NCBI GenBank assembly: GCA_022495005.1
Contig: JAGYXB010001045.1
Coordinates: forward strand, 434,001 to 498,000
DNA length: 64,000 nucleotides
Reading direction: 5' to 3'
From: Rhyacophila brunnea
Taxonomy: Eukaryota; Arthropoda; Insecta; Trichoptera; Rhyacophilidae
Shown: piece by piece, positions 33,310 to 43,731 of the stretch
How the letters are laid out: every line of letters starts with the position of its first letter
Position numbering within the stretch: the stretch's first letter is position 1
Position numbers and translations under genes: made by a program
Notes under the pieces: model-generated
Told to the model about the DNA's origin: nothing
What the model saw: only the letters and a program-made list of their open reading frames with translations
Databases searched by the model: none

Positions 33310-33725
33310 TTGTTAACCCTTTGGAGGTTGATGATGTGGTGTTAGATAGAAGGTCGTTGTTGCTTGGTTGTTGAAATGAGAATTTATTGGTATATACAAA
33401 AATATACTGAATAAATTCTTAGGATGATCACGTGGAGATTATAATCACGAATAATTATGTATTGATGAGATCAATTTGATCAAGAGATTAATTATAATAA
33501 TGCACTGAAAGACTTGATTCGAGTGGAATAACGGATGTACTATGTCGAGTGAAGAACTCGTGACGGACTCGATGAGTTGAATGTAGATTCGTAAATAATT
33601 CTTCTTATTCATATTAATGCAGTACATACTATTATTATGTTACTCGTACCATAGATATTGTCATAATTCATAATCAAATCAAACACTATTGGTCTAGTTA
33701 TGATCGAGGAAACGCTGACAAATTA
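33310..33725. repeat. Repeat D, copy 1
   Basis: AAGACTTGATTCGAGTGGAA, TACTATGTCGAGTGA, GACGGACTCG and the later TCTAGTTATGAT...GGAA...GCTGACA match 52330-52445 and 52707-52740. The strings GTCGAG and ACTCG recur inside, giving short inverted repeats. The element type is unknown. Confidence 0.65.
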
Positions 33726-33967
33726 TTATTGTTATCAATTTGTGTTTTAATAAAAAAAAACCAATATATTAAAATGTGTCATTTATTTAAAGTGTCCGGA
33801 AATTTGTACGTTAACAGTTTACCGCAGGACACTTATTCGTGCGCCGCAGTACGTGAAACATGAGTTCGTGTAACATTAAACGAATGACGAGTTCTTCGTT
33901 GAACATTTCACCGTGGAGTATATTTGTACGTATGCTACAACATGTGGCGAATTTTATGAGATGTCTT

Positions 33968-34024
33968 TACTAGGTTAGGTTAGATTACGTTAGGTTAGGT
34001 AAAGTTAGGTAAGGTTAGGTTAGC
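33968..34024 (+). repeat. Degenerate GTTAGG run
   Basis: The stretch contains AGGTTAGGTTAG, GTTAGGTTAGGTAAAG and AGGTAAGGTTAGGTTAGCG. The unit resembles the insect telomere unit TTAGG with an extra T, but here it is the loop of a MITE. Similar runs sit just inside the inverted repeats at 24145-24165 and 26775-26810. Confidence 0.8.
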
Positions 34025-34044
34025 GTTAATCTAATTGGAACAGT

Positions 34045-34680
34045 CATCATCATCAGCAGGGGCGCGACAACCCGGTGTAGGTCCTGGCCTCCTCCAATAG
34101 CTCCCTCCACCTGTCCCTTTCGAGTGTGGCCGCTTTCCAATTTGTTACCCCCAGAATACGGCAGTCACTGACAGCTCCATCTAACCAGCAAATCTTTGGC
34201 CTCCCTCTTCTTCTACGTCCTATTGGATTTCTGGACATCACTTTCTTTGTTGGCTCATTGTCATTCATACGGTGCACATGACCTAGCCATCGCAGTCTCC
34301 CAATCTTAATTGATTGAACTGCGCTGCAATCTTCGTACAGCCCGTAGAGCTCAGCATTGTATCTTCTCCTCCAATTGGTGCCATCCCTGATCGGTCCATA
34401 TATACGGCGGAGAATTTTTCTTTCAAAGATGTTTAGGGCTCTTTCATTTCGCAGAATTAATGTCCAGGTTTCTGATGCGTAGATGAGCACTGGCTTTACA
34501 AGTGTCTTGTAAAGTGAGCTTTTAGTTCGGCGAGATAGTAAGCGGGACTTAAAATGTCTTAACAGACCAAAGTAGCATTTATTCGCAGACATGATTCTCT
34601 TGTTGATTTCTTCTGTAATATCATTATGTCGAGTTACAAGAGATCCAAGGTATATGAAACTACCGACCGTATCAAACTTG
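34045..34680 (-). mobile_element. LINE 3' end with 11-bp target duplication
   Basis: The minus strand has a clean frame from 34680 to 34053: KFDTVGSFIYLGSLVTRHND, then INKRIMSANKCYFGLLRHFK, the thumb region TLVKPVLIYASETWTL, RKILRRIYGPIRDG, a DNA-binding tail IGRLRWLGHVHRMND and GRRRRGRPKICWLDG, and WRELLEEARTYTGLSRPC. This is the end of an insect RTE-like ORF2. It starts after the FADD block, so it is 5'-truncated. The 3' tail is a short (TGA)n at 34045-34053. ATTGGAACAGT flanks both sides (34034-34044, 34681-34691), a perfect 11-bp target duplication. The frame has no internal stop, so this is the youngest LINE insertion in the window. A decayed relative is at 40877-41250. Confidence 0.93.
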
Positions 34681-34857
34681 ATTGGAACAGTACAATTAGC
34701 AAACTATCGCCGCATTTTGTAAGATACGTACAAATGTATTCCACGGTGAAATGTTCAACGAAGAACTCGTCATTTGATAAAATGTTATACGAACTCATGT
34801 TTCACTTACTGCGGCGCACGAATAAGTGTCCCACGATGAACTGCATACGTACAACTT

Positions 34858-35584
34858 ACATGTAACCTTAGACTATAGATGTAACCTTTATTTAATGCTG
34901 AGTGGTAAGATAACTACAACCTTGTTATATTTTTCTAGTATGTAGATAGTTAATTATTTAACTGAAACTTTGACATGTAAATTTTCAAGATTTTTTTCTT
35001 CAATATTTAATTCCACCTATACACAAGATATTTTAATACTATTAGATGCTTTGCAAGTAAAAATTGTCATAAATAAATTTGGTTAATAACTGACTTCATC
35101 GATCAATCACATTAGCAATATAGAAATAGATACGTATAGTAATATCTACTAAATTGAGCAATAACTTCGGAGATTAGGTCGGATCTGGTAATTAATAATG
35201 ATGATATTTAGATTCAGTTCAAACAAAACTAAACATCTTGTAAAATTGTTCTCCCGTTGACTTTTCTCATTGTAAATTATTTCAATGGTTTCCACGAACG
35301 TTTTTTTATTTTACTTTTTCGATGCACTCGACAGTTGCGTTTCAGAATGCATATTAAGGTTTTGAAAGCTTAAAGATGGCATAATAAAAGTGGGAACAGA
35401 AAAAAGCTGACAATATATAATTATCAATAATAAATTGGGGAGATGATGATTAAATGTATCTAACCAAACGCATATCTTATCAAGCTAAGTAAAACTTATA
35501 ATTGTAATATGACATTATTCGTACATAACTTCGTACACCTCAGATAATAATATATACCTACAAGAAAAAATTACATTTGAAAAA
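34858..35584. other. Unassigned AT-rich DNA
   Basis: No repeat match in the window and no coding signal. Confidence 0.4.
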
Positions 35585-35670
35585 TACGATGCCTGACAGG
35601 ACTTGAACCAGTATATTCACTTGTATGATGCCAATATGCTTAAACTAATTAAGATACGAGCCTCCTACTT
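35585..35670 (-). repeat. tRNA-derived SINE head (SINE-B-like)
   Basis: On the minus strand GAGGCTCGTATCTTAATTAG is followed by GTTTAAGCATATTGGCATC and a B box GGTTCAAGTCC at about 35596-35606. The spacing suits a tRNA-derived Pol III promoter. The SINE body is cut short at about 35585. Confidence 0.6.
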
Positions 35671-35949
35671 AATTACGATAATTTTTGCTATTATATCCTA
35701 CATGAAAATAATATTCTTATCAAATTGCGTTATTTTTGACTATCATTATTCATAAATCTAATACAAGTGATTTTAACATTTTTTATATTATTATGTAACT
35801 AAACATCTAGATTTAAAATTATTTTAAATGACAATATTCATATAATGCCTTTTCAGTAGTCTCTTTGTCAAAATGGGATGTCTCCTTAGCAATCAAGATT
35901 TGATCCTTGACCTGAGGTAAAGTATAATTCGCTGTTGTATTCTACCAAT

Positions 35950-36196
35950 CCTTTTCCATGTGGCGGTACAGACACCAATGTCGGACATATCACAGAGAGT
36001 TGAAGTTTTTGAGATATGGCTGTATAGATGCATCGTCAAATTCCATGGACTGATAACTTTACTATTCTCAATAAAATTCGTAATATCAAAATCAGAAAAC
36101 TACAGTACCCCGGCCACTTCATGAGTGAGAAATACTACAGCACTCTCCATCTCCATATTCAAGGAAAGATCACCAGTAAAACTAACAGGGGTTGAC
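35950..36196 (+). mobile_element. LINE family L1, decayed 3' fragment
   Basis: The frames EVFEIWLYRCIVK and, one frame over, IPWTDNFT, then NIKIRKLQYPGHFMSEKYYS and LHIQGKITSK match the same blocks as 2762-3165 (RRILKIPWTDRVTN, IKTRKLQYLDHIMRGQKY, LVIQGKI). One frameshift near 36035 and stops make it dead. It ends abruptly at 36196, before the rest of the tail. Confidence 0.8.
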
Positions 36197-36344
36197 ACAT
36201 ACAATTTTATATGAACTTTTTTACTTAGGAAATAATAATCTATTTAAGATATTTTAACGTTTTAACTTGATATATTATAAACTTAATTAAAATTAACAGA
36301 TTATTTATTCTGTATCATTATGCATTTTCCATTATTGTATATGC

Positions 36345-37415
36345 ATAGTATCTGGCAATGGCAAAGAATGGCTCTAGCCTAGGGGCCCGAGCTCAGGGGG
36401 CCCCGGCGTGGCGGGTGGACCAAATAATTAGGGATTGCAATACCGAATAAAAATATCAATACCGGTTTTTCGGTATTTCTTATTGAATACCGGTATTAAT
36501 ACCGGTATTCGTTAAAACATAAGTACCTACTTATCAGTAAATTTAACTATTACAATCTCTTTAAAAACATTATGTTATAGAAAAAACCTACCTACCTACA
36601 TTTATTATGGTGCATTTAAAATATATATTAATCACAATATTGTAAAATTGGTAATTTTAACAAATAATTTGAACATATCTATTGATAATTTCAACTAAAG
36701 CCCTCAAAAAAATAAGCGCGGCTGCAGGAAAAGCATCTTCAGTTCAAGACTTGTAATAATAATAATAAGAATAATAATTGAACATTAGTCACGGATGTTT
36801 TTTATTTCGAAATAATATCAGTAGGTACCTATGTTAATTGATTGAGCCAATTTTATAAATGGGTATATTTTTTAATTAATTGTGTTTTATTGTTATTTCA
36901 TCTATGTTGGATTCAGTCAATATTTTGCATTTTATCAGCACATTACTTATACACTCAATTGAATAGAAAATACAGTACACACTAATGAAGAAATAACATT
37001 AAATTCATCGTCAAAAACATAAACGAGTGTGGTTTATTAATACCGAAAATTTTGGTATTTTGGATTTTTAAAACCGGTATTTTGGTATTGATAAATACTG
37101 GAATAGGTACCGGTTTTGAAATACCGGTATTGCAATCCCTAAGATAAATGAGAATAAAAAATAATAAAAAAGTCACCTGCGGCGCTATTTTACTTCGAGG
37201 TTAATACCATTTTAAAATATATGGTTGTACGATGCAATTTTTGCTCGAATTTTTGCTTTTTCGATCGCTAAAAATACACTGAATTTTATTTGCTCTCAAA
37301 CATCATTTGGAAAACGCCACAGTAGAGCGTCAGACTGCCTTTAATCTTAGCGATAGGTAGGCCCGCCAAAGATCCTGGCCTGGGGGCCCGCTTCAGGATG
37401 TGGGGGCCATGTGGC
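36345..37415 (-). mobile_element. Family X copy, split by a hAT MITE
   Basis: On the minus strand: GGCGCTATTTTAC-like and AGGTGACTTTTTTATTATT parts, an insertion, then GGTCCACCCGCCACGCCGGG and CCCCTAGGCTAGAGCC, matching 32590-32760 and 51300-51440. The far side (37340-37412: GCGATAGGTAGGCCCGCCAA, CTTCAGGATGTGGGGGCCAT) matches 31849-31935. The hAT MITE at 36429-37141 splits it. No transposase frame is seen. Confidence 0.65.
36429..37141. mobile_element. hAT-like MITE, TAGGGATTGCAATACC type
   Basis: The ends are TAGGGATTGCAATACCG and, in reverse, the same string. Subterminal copies of ACCGGTATT or near forms (for example AATACCGGTATTAATACCGG) occur several times at both ends, a usual place for transposase-binding repeats. 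The host sequence on either side reads ATTTATCT and AATTATTT on the family X strand, an 8-bp target duplication with two changes. The 500-bp middle is AT-rich and non-coding. The element at 47063-48500 has the same ends. Confidence 0.82.
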
Positions 37416-37464
37416 GAAGTGTTGAGGTAGGCTGTTAAGATCCGACATAAATAGTGCACACTTA

Positions 37465-37685
37465 AGCACGGCTTAAGCGTCGGCCTATAGCGTTCTAGGT
37501 CCCAGTGTCGAATCCTGGGTCTGGCGAACACACATATTCAATTTGTGTTTGAGTCTGGGTATGGAGCTAATGGGTTGCGCAAATGACTGACATCCATTTC
37601 TCGTAAAAACAAAATCTGTTAATACAAACCTCCACTCCGTGGAGGCCCATATATTGTGATCTTAGTAGGATCGGACATGGTCTCC
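37465..37685 (+). repeat. SINE-A copy 4, nested in MITE-P
   Basis: TTCTAGGTCCCAGTGTCGAA (decayed B box), TGACATCCATTTCTCGTAAA, CCTCCACTCCGTGGAGGCCC and GATCTTAGTAGGATCGGACA align with the other SINE-A copies. Before it the MITE reads GTGCACACTTAAGC and after it AAGCTTTTTCAGTC, so it sits in the arm. A long target duplication is not clear. Confidence 0.85.
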
Positions 37686-38027
37686 AAGCTTTTTCAGTCA
37701 AAAGTATTCGTTTTCATTGAACTAAGCCTACAATGTATAGATAGAGTTTGTTAGTTTTTAAAGGTCAATTAAACTCTGCCTAATCCAAGCCATAGTAGAT
37801 AATAGTAAAAAAAAATATTCGTTTATCTATAAAATATCTAAAATTATACCATTAAACCATGACGGTTTGGTTAGCCAGGGCTTAATAAGTTTAAAAAAAC
37901 TAACCAACACCATCTGTAATATGTATTATTATTTCAATGAAAACAAATTAGTATGACTGAAAAAGTGTGCACTACTTTTGTCAGATCACCCATAGCATAC
38001 CTAAACTATCATGGTTTGGTTAGGCAG

Positions 38028-38110
38028 TTAATTACCACATTTAAATATAATGCTAATTATATCTAATGGACACCTAATCGTTACGCGCTAGGCGTGTCTT
38101 TAGCGTCCAA
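38028..38110. repeat. Short GC-core repeat, copy 2 of 3
   Basis: TTAATTACCACATTTAAATA leads to a core CGTTACGCGCTAGGCGTGTC and TTTAGCGTCCAA. It interrupts a MITE-P arm between AGGCAGTTAA and CAGCCTACATCC, so it is itself a mobile or captured unit. Confidence 0.78.
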
Positions 38111-38142
38111 TGAGTTCAGCCTACATCCACCTTTCGCCACTG

Positions 38143-39342
38143 ATGTCTGAAGACACCAAAATAAATATCAATTAAAATTTAAAATCAAATTGCATCAAAG
38201 AATCACATTCGATAGAACACTACATAATATAAATTATATATCATAGAATATATATAATATATATATTTTGTTCAAATCGAAGACACTGTATAAAATAATA
38301 ACCCACATCAAAAAACATTAAATTAACGTGTTTATAATATCTACCGTAAGAAGTAGATAGGAATGGAATAATATTCATTATTTAACCACGCATACTTGCT
38401 ATATTTCCTTGTTGAAATTTGAGTGTTTTATTAAATTTAACTTTGAAATAACCATTAAGTATTTGCTTCCTTGCAGCCTATGGACACTTTGTAAATTTGA
38501 AGCTCGTTGCGACACCTGTGGTGACGCGAAAAGTATCTGTAAATAAATATTAGATGATTTTGAACAATCCAGAAACAAAAATTTGAATTTATTTAAGAAA
38601 GAATAATATTGTAATATTAATTGCTGTGTGTTATTAATTCATTAAAATTATCTATCTATCTTATTATCTAGAGAAAGAGAGATCCTGCACCGTCTATAAT
38701 CAAAGTTAATATAATGATTTATAATATAGTAGGAGTGGAATAACTAGAATTCGATATGATAGTATAATAGTATAATAATAATATATATAGTATAATATAA
38801 TAGACGCGTAAGTACTTATAAATAAAATAAATATGTTTATTAATATTGCCTTGTTTTATTTGAATAAACTAATATAATATCTATTATATAACCAGAAAAT
38901 AAATATAATATTGCCTTGTTTTATTTGAATTAATATAATATCTTTATATCCAGAATAAAAACAAACATTTAACGTTAACATTATATTGAAGTAACTAAAA
39001 TTTAATAGCACATAAGTATTGATTGAGAGAATGTATTCATTAGAAATCATATAAAAATAAGTTAATAAACTTTTTATAACCCTAAAGTCCTTCTACCTAC
39101 AGTATTATTTCTACCATCGTTTTTCTCGAAAAAAACTTATAGGTAGGTATATCTATCAAAATAATGAATGCTATAGGTAAATCATTCTACAGTGGCACCA
39201 TAGGCGATTCGCGCATGTATTGAATTGCTTGCGACAATGCCTCTTTCAATGCTAGCAAACAATACCACTACAACTGCAAGCCGCATTTGCCGTACCCATG
39301 GTGCCCCTGTAAAACGGTTTACCTATACCAATATTACAAAAG
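38143..39342. other. Unassigned AT-rich DNA
   Basis: A direct repeat of TATTGCCTTGTTTTATTTGA is present at about 38847 and 38911 (roughly 64-bp period). AT and TAA microsatellites lie near 38760-38800. A GC-richer part at 39185-39330 is unassigned. No gene signal. Confidence 0.45.
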
Positions 39343-39425
39343 TATCATCATCATCACCTTTTCAATCATTGTTGATCCACTGCAGGATGAGGTCCTTTCT
39401 TGATATCGCGAAGTAGACTCAGACC
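39343..39425 (-). mobile_element. RTE-type LINE 3' tail fragment
   Basis: The minus strand reads GACCTCATCCTGCAGTGGAT then ATTGAAAAGGTGATGATGAT. A CCTGCAGTGGA string followed by (TGA)n is the usual 3' end of RTE elements in insects. Only the tail is left. Confidence 0.65.
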
Positions 39426-39544
39426 CTAGTTTTTTATTGCAAGGTACTTTTAGTAAACTTGGTAAGGTTTATCATCGATCGAGAGAGTTCTTGGTCGGTG
39501 ATTATATTTTTCAATATGTCTGGAATATAATATCACTGTATGAT

Positions 39545-40124
39545 TAGAGTTGGGTATTTCCCGAGAAAATCTCAATCTCGAGATTCGGGATTTCCAGAAA
39601 AGAATTCTCGAGAATTATCGAGAAATCGGGAAATTTCAAAAAACCTATAAAAATCCTAAAATCTGTGTAAAAACAAATTGCAAAAAAAATACGAATTTTT
39701 ATTTATTTAAGAAGACAAACAAAATAGAAGTATGAAAACAAAAATGATTCAAAACATTACTTATTAAAATAGAATATCAAAAAACACAGACAGTCAATCG
39801 CTGCGTCTGATAATCGCGTACGCTTTTGATACACAAAATTCCCTTATGTTGCAAAAATTGCGCTCATTTTGAGTCGACGTTGGCTTAATTGTCTTAAATG
39901 CCCCGATCAGTCCTTGAATTTTAGGTTTCCTGTCACTTTTTCCATATAGAAAATCGTTTTTTCAATCAATATTTGATAATAAATAACTCCAGAATCTCGA
40001 GAAAAGATTCTCGAGATCCGGGATTTCCCGAAATATTAAAAATTTCAAGTCTCGAGATTCGGGATGGAAAATGTCGAAAATTTCTCGAGAATTCCCGTCG
40101 GGAAATTTCCGAAACCCAACTCTA
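39545..40124. mobile_element. hAT-like MITE with perfect 8-bp target duplication
   Basis: The element starts TAGAGTTGGGTATTTCCCGA and ends GAAACCCAACTCTA, an inverted repeat of the first 11 bp or more. TGTATGAT flanks both sides (39537-39544, 40125-40132). TCTCGAGA and near forms occur many times near both ends, so the ends fold on themselves. The middle encodes nothing. The 8-bp duplication and TAGAG start fit the hAT superfamily. It is a young insertion. Confidence 0.92.
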
Positions 40125-40876
40125 TGTATGATGTGATTTATCTAGCGATATCCTAATCATTGATAGGTACTTTGAGTTATCATTTATTAACTTGACAGTT
40201 TCAATTATATTAAGATAATTCGTGGTTTATAACAATAATAAAAGTATGCATACTTTTTTAGATTTTCCTATTACTATAATTAACTATACTTTCATTTTGT
40301 AGTCAATTTATTCTGAGATTGTATGTTTTTGCATATTTTTCTAATCTAAAAGTATAGTTAGTCCCTTAGTAAGAATAATTTTTGTACTAAACAACACCCT
40401 AGGCTCAAACTTTTCATCCACGATGTTCCGTATCACCCCTTCTTATTTTGTCTCTCTGCCGGGGTTTTTCTTTAGCAGAGGGATGGCAGAACAGCGACAC
40501 ATATGAAAAGGGCTATGAATTTATGGCTTAGCGTCTTGAAAATGAATATTATGTAGCGTTATTATGTTACACCATCAAAACTTTGCTCTGTAACATATCG
40601 TCGCCGTATGGGGGAGCTTTAAGCTCCGCTCACTTTGGGGAGTTATTAAACTCAGTTTATTCAATTATTAAATTATTAAGTTGTATACTGCTTTAATGAA
40701 AATCTTATAAGATTTACTTGTCATAGAAATATGTTATGGTATAAACCATATTAATTAGTGGGAAACTATCATGAGAGTATTTCTTTGTATTATAAAGATC
40801 TGTTCGTTATCAAATATGGTAGTAGGGAATATAACACAACTTATAATATAAACACAAATAAAATGATATCATTCAT
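40125..40876. other. Unassigned DNA
   Basis: A GC-richer part at 40385-40660 (GCCGGGGTTTTTCTTTAGCA, GTATGGGGGAGCTTTAAGCT) has no match in the window. The rest is AT-rich. Confidence 0.4.
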
Positions 40877-41250
40877 CATCATTATTCGTGACATAATAGC
40901 TCAAAGTGGGTTCTGGCTTCTTTAAGTCGTTTTGTCCAGTTTGGTCTATTCTCCGCAATTACTACTAGAGAACTAGTGCAATTTGGGCCTCTCTCCGGTC
41001 TCCCTCTCCTCTGTCTAAGTAGATTTGAATCAATAACTTTCCAACGCGATTTATTCGGGAATTTTTGATGGTTTGAATTAAGTTGGGTTACCCAAATTCC
41101 TCATACTATCCTTCATTCTTCACACTTCATTATTTAGTCCAAATATTGCTGCCAGGATCTTTGTTCAAAAACCAGAAGAGCGTTTGCAAACATGTTAGCG
41201 ATCACCCAATATTCTAATCCATATGTAAAGACTGTAATTGTTTTTCAAAT
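40877..41250 (-). mobile_element. Decayed LINE 3' end, same family as 34045-34680
   Basis: On the minus strand VLTYGLEYWVIANMFANALL and VFEQRSWQQYLD near 41140-41240, then RQRRGRPERGPNC near 41000 and NRPNWTKRLKEARTHFELLC near 40905-40960. The 3' end runs into ATGATGATGAATGAT at about 40872-40890. The block order matches the LINE at 34045-34680 (KPVLIYASETW, RKILRRIYG, GRRRRGRPK, RWRELLEEARTY). Stops and frameshifts are frequent. Confidence 0.75.
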
Positions 41251-41756
41251 CTGTATCCCGTAATTGTGTTCCTTGATACCACTGTTGATTTCAGTTGTTC
41301 ACGGATTTCAAAGTAACAATTTATTGTTGACTATCGTTATTAGTCTTCAGATTTCTGTTTCCATAATTATGGATTCCAAATACGTGAAATGGTTGGTTTT
41401 CTCGAATGAGTCATTTTCATGTATGGCATTTGAGGATATCATTTATTTTGTCTTTGAAAAGAAAAGATAAAATTACAGGTGCAATATTAAAGAATTAATT
41501 AGTATCACTAGCAAAGCAGGACTCATTAGTGCTGCCATTAGCTTTATACTGTGTAGCAGTAGGGTTATTTTAACATATCACTTTAACTCCAAAACGAATA
41601 AAAAAGTGACACATTATGCTGTATCGTATTTAGACAGTAACATTATAATAACATATAACATTTATATGATTGTATAAAATAAATAATAAAAATAATAATA
41701 CCACGCAAACAGGCGTTTTATATTATATATTAACATAAATACTATACATACAATAT
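41251..41756. other. Unassigned DNA
   Basis: AT-rich. A 68-codon frame at 41264-41470 has no recognised motif. Confidence 0.4.
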
Positions 41757-42144
41757 TTCGTCGCTGTATATTAAATATCTCCTATGTGGTTTGAGTCATA
41801 TTCTGAGATAATCGAAAAAACTATTTTAAAAAATAATCGTAAATTATAATATATTATTGTATTAACATTTTTTGTAGATCCTAATCATAAATTAAAATTA
41901 GATAATCATATTTTTTTTATAACATATTTATTATTTTAAAACATCACATAGGATTAATAATTACGGTGCATGATTTTGGATGCTCTCACATAGTATTAAT
42001 TTAATATCGATTTTATTTGGAATCACCACATAGGAGGTATTTAATATACAGTGACGATAATACAGATGGTAGAGAAACGTGGTATCAATAACTCATTTTC
42101 GCCAAAATCACCACATATGAGGTATTTAATATACAGCGACGATC
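41757..42144. mobile_element. MITE with 38-bp inverted repeats and a doubled right end
   Basis: The left end CGTCGCTGTATATTAAATAT followed by CTCCTATGTGGT is matched in reverse by the right end (ACCACATATGAGGTATTTAA, TATACAGCGACG, to about 42142). A second right-end copy lies just inside (ACCACATAGGAGGTATTTAA, TATACAGTGACG, 42026-42056). The middle is AT-rich and non-coding. Confidence 0.82.
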
Positions 42145-42398
42145 TGCTAGTGTAATATTAAACTAAATAAATTAAAATTATAGTCATTGAAGTTAATCCC
42201 TCCAAACCAAAACCCGGCACGCACCACACCCGGTCTTAATTGAGCGTATCACGTGGCCCTACATTGGCGATGTAAAGCATCTAGTTCAGTTTTAGGCCGG
42301 GAATGCCGTAGGAGAAGATACCCAGGACTAAGGTTGCTACGCTCAAAGTGAGCTCTGACTGAGTTTAACGCATTCGCTGCTGACTATATAATGAGATT
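42145..42398. other. Unassigned GC-balanced block
   Basis: Contains CCGGCACGCACCACACCCGG and GTATCACGTGGCCCTACATT. No repeat match in the window. It may be low-copy DNA. Confidence 0.35.
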
Positions 42399-42481
42399 TT
42401 AATTGCCCCCTTTAAAATGCACGTTAATTACATCGATCGGCCGCCTGGTCATTACGCGCCGTGTGCGTCTTCCGCGTCCAA
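42399..42481. repeat. Short GC-core repeat, copy 3 of 3
   Basis: TTAATTGCCCCCTTTAAAAT, then TTAATTACATCGATCGGCCG and the core CATTACGCGCCGTGTGCGTC, TTCCGCGTCCAA. It retains more CpG than copies 1 and 2, as expected if those have lost CpG by mutation. Confidence 0.78.
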
Positions 42482-42639
42482 AGTATTAAAGTTACTTTAT
42501 AATTCAAAGTGCCGGAGAGAGAAGAGCACAGGGAAATTATAAAAATAAAAATGATTCTAGTGTATATATAACAAAAGTTATATATACACTAGACGGACTA
42601 ACGGACAGCAAAAATTATGTGAAGAGATCTTCACGCCCG

Positions 42640-43125
42640 CAGTAAGACGCCGCAATTTTTTTAAATGCAAGATAATTGGCCTTAGTAGCAACCAAGTTGG
42701 ATGGCCCGATGGGCCCAACAGCTGGTTGGACCAACCTTAGCATCTCTGCCCGTTTGGAGTACATTCTAAGACATTCCCAGAGGATGTGCTTGGCATCCTG
42801 AATTGACCCTCCGCACGGACATGTCGGATGGCTTACAAGTCTAAGTATTTGGAAAAAAAAACATATACATTATGTGTGCCGGCCCTTGGTTGATTCATCC
42901 CACCGTCGCTGCCAGGTCTTCCACGCCGCGTCAAGGGTCATGAGACGTATTGTCCGCTTCAACGAGGTTACTTTTTCAGCAACGAGCCGAGTAGGCGGGG
43001 CTAGGTGAAAGTCACCAACAACGGCCTCCTCGCCGTCAACGATGCTCTTCAAAATCATAGTCAACAAAAAACATATTATGTATAAATAAATACTTGTGAT
43101 ATACTGATTGAAAATCTGCAATAAT
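42640..43125 (-). mobile_element. R1/I-like LINE, ORF2 C-terminus
   Basis: On the minus strand a frame reads VDGEEAVVGDFHLAPPTRLV, KVTSLKRTIRLMTLDAAWKT and WQRRWDESTKGRHT (43040-42873), followed in the next frame by a CPCGGSIQDAKHILWECLRM block (about 42775-42835) and YLAFKKIAASYCGRED (about 42630-42680). The WQ..WD.S.KGRHTY block followed by CPCG...H...EC is the end of the RNase H region and the CCHC motif in R1/I-type elements. One frameshift lies near 42860. It is 5'-truncated. Confidence 0.88.
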
Positions 43126-43139
43126 CGAAATTAGCTAGC

Positions 43140-43700
43140 ATGGAAATCGCCGGAGCCAATTTAATCTGAAACTTTTCGCTGAAAGCCGTCAAAAGTTATC
43201 CACTCAATTAATTACGGGAACGTATGATTGAATTTGGCGTTAACATAAATTATTCGTCAGGATCGGCTTGGGAGAAATTAAACTTTTCACTCGCACTGTT
43301 GAGAAAGTTCCCGGGCGGAACTTCGTGATTTATCTCTCCATCGATAAGTTTTATCGCCCGCGCGCCGAACGTGATGTTATGAAGGAACTTTGTTTCGGCC
43401 TCTCGCGTTTAACGCTCGCGAGCTGAAATTGCAAAAACAGCCGCTTTTTTTTGACGCCGCCCGACAGACAATTGAATTTTCGAAGAGTTTTAGCCGAATA
43501 TTAATTATACTATTTTTCGGCGCCTAATTAATGGTAATGAAAGAAAAATACTGATTTTGTTTTGCAAGAAACTACTCTATCCTCTCGACAAGTATTTTTA
43601 TTCAAGATCACAGCGCTAATTAATTTCCGTAGCTAACGGCTTGTTTTTTGTTCAATCTAAATTTTGGCCACGAGAAAAAAATACTTCATATTTTTCAATA
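43140..43700. promoter_or_regulatory. GC-balanced block, possible conserved non-coding DNA
   Basis: About 380 bp without repeats or frames, with strings such as TCGATAAGTTTTATCGCCCG (two GATA-type sites in inverted order), CAATTAATTACGGG (homeodomain-type core) and TCTCGCGTTTAACGCTCGCG. This composition is unusual for the window and typical of insect enhancers, but the call is inference from composition alone. Confidence 0.3.
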
Positions 43701-43731
43701 GAAAATATTTTAAACTAGCGATTTTTCGCGA

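Larger units (their letters stand above)
33801..34857. mobile_element. MITE with about 130-bp arms, split by a LINE
   Basis: The left arm (from AATTTGTACGTTAACAGTTT through GGACACTTATTCGTGCGCCG, GACGAGTTCTTCGTTGAACA, TTTCACCGTGGAGTATATTT) is the reverse complement of the right arm ending at 34857. The loop carries GTTAGG-type repeats (33968-34024). A LINE (34045-34680) is inserted in the loop. Without it the element is about 410 bp. Confidence 0.85.
37417..38142. mobile_element. MITE-P copy with two nested insertions
   Basis: It starts GTGGCGAAGTGTTGAGGTAG and GCTGTTAAGATCCGACATAA and ends ACATCCACCTTTCGCCACTG. The palindromic centre is near 37820-37870 (AAAATATCTAAAATTATACC). Interruptions are a SINE-A at 37465-37685 and the short GC-core repeat at 38028-38110. 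Confidence 0.8.

Noticed and set aside
33968..34024. GTTAGG run considered as an internal telomere or chromosome-fusion point
   Set aside because: It is short and degenerate and sits in the loop of a MITE, so a telomere origin is not needed.
34626..34865. 79-codon plus-strand frame
   Set aside because: It runs over the right arm of a MITE and the start of an antisense LINE.
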